From assembly GCF_000382205.1 (NCBI RefSeq), contig NZ_KB907787.1:597176-661175 (forward strand): a stretch of DNA of 64,000 bases. Direction: 5' to 3'. Origin of the DNA: Dyadobacter beijingensis DSM 21582. Lineage in GTDB: Bacteria > Bacteroidota > Bacteroidia > Cytophagales > Spirosomataceae. Below are positions 61,848-64,000 of the stretch, piece by piece. Made by a program: the position numbers and the translations under genes. The first letter of the stretch is position 1. Every line of letters starts with the position of its first letter. A model generated the notes under the pieces. It was not told where the DNA came from. It did not search any database and saw only the letters and a list, made by a program, of their open reading frames with translations.

Positions 61848-63374
61848 TCACGCGGTAACTTCGGCTTCCAGGTGCGAAGCGCTCAGGTGCAGCACTTCGG
61901 TAGTCCACGCGCGGGTTTTGGCGGCAAGGTCTTTCTCCTTTGACAGGGATTTTCCGAATGACGGGATGATCTTTTGGAATTCGCGCTGCCATTCAGGGCT
62001 TTTAGCTTCGGCGAAGCATTTGTGGATCAATTCGAGCATGATCGAAACGGCGGTGGATGCACCCGGGGACGCGCCCAGCAATGCAGCGAGCGAGCCGTCG
62101 GCTGCCGTTACCATCTCGGTTCCGAATTCGAGCACGCCGCCCGCCTTCTTATCCTTTTTGATCACCTGCACACGCTGGCCGGCCGTTTCCAGGCTCCAGT
62201 CTTCCAGTTGTGCCTCGGGGAAATAGTCTTTCAACGCTTCCAGGCGGTCTTCCGGCGACTGTCTTACCTGGTCGATGAGGTATTTCGTCAGCGGAATGTT
62301 GTGCAAACCAGCCGCGATCATCGGTTTGATATTGTTCAGCTTGATCGAAAGCGGCAGGTCGAGGTATGAACCGTTTTTCAAAAATTTAGTGGAAAAACCG
62401 GCATATGGGCCAAATAGCAATGCTTTTTTGCCATCGATAATGCGGGTATCGAGGTGAGGGACCGACATCGGCGGCGAACCTACCGAAGCCTTTCCGTACA
62501 CTTTCGCCTGGTGTCTTTCAATGATTTCGGGCTTGTTGCAAACCAGCCACTGGCCGCTTACCGGGAAACCTCCGAAACCTTTTCCTTCCGGAATATTCGA
62601 TTTTTCGAGCAGGGGCAGCGAACCGCCGCCGGCGCCGATGAAAATGAATTTAGCCTGGATCTTGCTCTCTTTCTTCGTTGCGCGGTCTTTCACGTCGATC
62701 TGCCAGGTGTTGTCCTTTCTGCGTTTCAGATCGTCGACCTCGTAGTTGAGGTAGAGATTCACACCGTCCTGTTTTTCGAGATAGTCGAACATCGCCTTGG
62801 TCAATGCACCGAAATTGACGTCGGTACCGAGTTCCATGCGGGTAGCGGCAACTTTTTCGTCGGCATTACGGCCGTCCATGACCAGCGGAGCCCAGTTGGC
62901 GATCACATCCTTGTCTTCGGTATATTCCATACCCTGGAAAAGGTGGTGGCTCGTAAGAGCCTCGTAACGTTTGCGTAGATACTCCACGTTTTCCTCACCC
63001 CAAACAAAGCTCAGGTGTGGAATGTTGTGGATAAATGTATCAGGTGAATCGATCACCTCATTTTCTACCAGATACGACCAAAACTCCTTCGATACCTCGA
63101 ACGACTCGGCGATCTTGATGGCTTTTTTGGTTTCGATGGAACCGTCGGCGAGTTGCGGCGTATAGTTCAGCTCGCAAAAAGCGGAGTGGCCGGTACCGGC
63201 ATTGTTCCATGGGTCTGAGCTCTCGGCAGTTACGCGGTCCAGACGTTCGAAAACGGAAATGGTAATGGAAGGATTAAGTTTTTTGAGAAGAACCCCGAGC
63301 GTAGCGCTCATAATGCCTGCCCCTATCAAAACCACGTCAGGTGAGCTCGTTTTTGAAGACTTTTTGGTATTCAT
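61848..63374 (-). CDS. mqo: Malate:quinone oxidoreductase
   Basis: A 508-residue FAD enzyme that oxidises malate to oxaloacetate and passes electrons to quinone at the inner face of the membrane; it can replace malate dehydrogenase in the TCA cycle. The FAD-binding motif VVLIGAGIMSATLGVLLKKL is near the start, followed by DPWNNAGTGHSAFCELNYTP; FIFIGAGGGSLPLLEKSNIP and LLGASPGASTAVSIMLELIH follow. The chosen start is ATG 63374; the in-frame GTG is at 63377. Length is normal. It is a single gene with a terminator on its 3' side. Confidence 0.96.
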   Translation of the reverse strand: MNTKKSSKTSSPDVVLIGAGIMSATLGVLLKKLNPSITISVFERLDRVTAESSDPWNNAGTGHSAFCELNYTPQLADGSIETKKAIKIAESFEVSKEFWSYLVENEVIDSPDTFIHNIPHLSFVWGEENVEYLRKRYEALTSHHLFQGMEYTEDKDVIANWAPLVMDGRNADEKVAATRMELGTDVNFGALTKAMFDYLEKQDGVNLYLNYEVDDLKRRKDNTWQIDVKDRATKKESKIQAKFIFIGAGGGSLPLLEKSNIPEGKGFGGFPVSGQWLVCNKPEIIERHQAKVYGKASVGSPPMSVPHLDTRIIDGKKALLFGPYAGFSTKFLKNGSYLDLPLSIKLNNIKPMIAAGLHNIPLTKYLIDQVRQSPEDRLEALKDYFPEAQLEDWSLETAGQRVQVIKKDKKAGGVLEFGTEMVTAADGSLAALLGASPGASTAVSIMLELIHKCFAEAKSPEWQREFQKIIPSFGKSLSKEKDLAAKTRAWTTEVLHLSASHLEAEVTA

Positions 63375-63566
63375 CACGACAAAAAGGAAATATGGTAAGA
63401 AGGCCTAAGCCCGGAAAAGTACAAATTGCTGTTAGATAACAATCGTTCTAACAATATTTGTTTCGAAAATAGTATAATTTCAAAAATAAAAGTTAAGGGC
63501 AAATGTAAGTTCTTGGCAGGGGGCAATTAAAACTTCCTATGTTGCAAAAGCGGAAGGGTTAAAAAG

Positions 63567-63594
63567 AAAAAGCTGCCCTTGGGAGCAGCTTTTT
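63567..63594 (-). terminator. Terminator of the partial gene at the right edge
   Basis: AAAAAGCTGC (63567-63576) pairs with GCAGCTTTTT (63585-63594) and is followed on the minus strand by a T-rich tract, 20 bp after the stop at 63615. Confidence 0.85.
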
Positions 63595-63614
63595 CCTGTG
63601 CAATCGGGACACCG

Positions 63615-64000
63615 TTACAGATCGGCGCTTACCGCATCTGAATCTTTAAGATTTAAGGCTTTCACGACCGCGTTGTAATCCTTCCAGTCGATTGCCGCAG
63701 CACGTCTGAACTTTTCTGTTGGTACGATGATCACTCTCACAGCATCCAGGTCTCTTGCCGGTGCGGTAGGGGTGTCGTCAGTCCAGCTGGTCGGTTTGAT
63801 CAACACAAAAAACGTTCTGCCGTTACGCAATGCATAGCGGAAGCTGAACGACGTGGTGTCACCGCTGGCAAATCCAACAGGGCCAGGAATTGACCACCAG
63901 TAGTCTTTGCTTTTGATGTAAACGAAAATACCAGCATTCACCAGCATTGCAGTGTCGGCGGGAGTCATGTTGCTGATACCGAACGAGTAACCGCCGTCAG
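63615..64000 (-). CDS. Protein of unknown function, C-terminal part (5' end outside window)
   Basis: The open frame continues without a stop to base 64000, so only the last 128 residues are seen; the internal ATG at 63968 is probably not the start, because the frame (GGYSFGISN) reads straight through. The visible part looks like a beta-rich domain: ADTAMLVNAGIFVYIKSKDY, WWSIPGPVGFASGDTTSFSF, ALRNGRTFFVLIKPTSWTDD, then DAVRVIIVPTEKFRRAAAI and DWKDYNAVVKALNLKDSDAV. It may belong to a secreted domain of Bacteroidota proteins. No family is assigned. Confidence 0.6.
   Translation of the reverse strand, partial: DGGYSFGISNMTPADTAMLVNAGIFVYIKSKDYWWSIPGPVGFASGDTTSFSFRYALRNGRTFFVLIKPTSWTDDTPTAPARDLDAVRVIIVPTEKFRRAAAIDWKDYNAVVKALNLKDSDAVSADL

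Noticed and set aside
1..64000. tRNA, rRNA, CRISPR arrays, insertion sequences and prophage genes.
   Set aside because: No cloverleaf, repeat-spacer array, transposase, integrase or phage structural gene was recognised; the S74 domains alone are not evidence for a prophage.

Overview
The window looks like a chromosomal segment from a member of the Bacteroidota, most likely order Cytophagales (Dyadobacter-like). This is inferred from a SusC/SusD pair, T9SS-type C-terminal sorting domains, many lipoproteins with a short LxxC lipobox, Tat-exported Gfo/Idh and DegT proteins, and promoters of the Bacteroidota type (TTG, about 20 bp, TAnnTTTG) instead of E. coli-type boxes. No rRNA, tRNA, insertion sequence, CRISPR array or phage module was seen. 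Coding density is high and GC is moderate to high, apart from an AT-rich gap near 32.1-32.5 kb.

Layout. 1-4.3 kb (minus): a Tat/secreted operon (Gfo/Idh oxidoreductase, DegT-type aminotransferase, ceramidase-like protein cut by the window edge) next to a LacI-family regulator; a perfect palindrome lies in front of the operon. 4.4-5.7 kb: an alkylglycerol-monooxygenase-like integral membrane hydroxylase. 5.8-14.1 kb: a polysaccharide-utilisation-like locus (SusC, SusD, sulfatase), a broken HigA antitoxin gene and a second sulfatase. 14.2-18.3 kb: a NarL-type response regulator and TPR histidine kinase, divergent from two small exported proteins of unknown function. 18.4-24.2 kb: a membrane hydroxylase preceded by a 40-residue membrane peptide, an M23 peptidase lipoprotein, a DUF1016 nuclease, a DUF1579 protein and a GlxA-type AraC regulator. 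24.3-28.5 kb: a 1391-residue secreted glycosidase-like protein with four CBM6-like modules. 29-36.4 kb: DUF898 membrane protein plus M48 protease, three related lipoproteins, a SHOCT protein, an MscS channel. 36.4-46.5 kb: AhcY, a LytS/LytTR two-component pair followed by five surface/membrane proteins, AhpD, AhpC, MurF. 46.6-51.3 kb: a secreted FG-GAP protein, RhaT rhamnose transporter and a partner lipoprotein. 51.4-55.8 kb: three tandem YadA-head/S74-chaperone surface proteins and a T9SS-tailed protein. 56-61.2 kb: cytochrome-c-tailed dehydrogenase-like protein, VCBS-repeat protein and a sugar epimerase. 61.3-64 kb: a broken Uma2 nuclease gene, malate:quinone oxidoreductase, and the end of an unrecognised gene.

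The most interesting signal is non-coding. Two elements, at 12492-12607 and 18666-18782, share the loop AATTTTCGGTGGTTG and the blocks GACAGTC and TGGCT inside long stems whose sequences differ but still pair. Both are on the plus strand, both follow the same promoter type (TTG-N20-TTACTTTGTCTATC) and both sit 50-70 nt before an open reading frame. They look like a structured leader RNA family I cannot name. A separate nested stem-loop directly precedes the S74 surface-protein cluster. Two of the three related lipoprotein genes share a 20-bp upstream box at a fixed distance from a TAnnTTTG promoter element.

Functionally the window is dominated by capture and breakdown of (partly sulfated) glycans, with regulators of the LacI, AraC, NarL and LytTR types, and by surface display. 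AhcY, AhpC, MurF and Mqo are housekeeping islands between accessory clusters.
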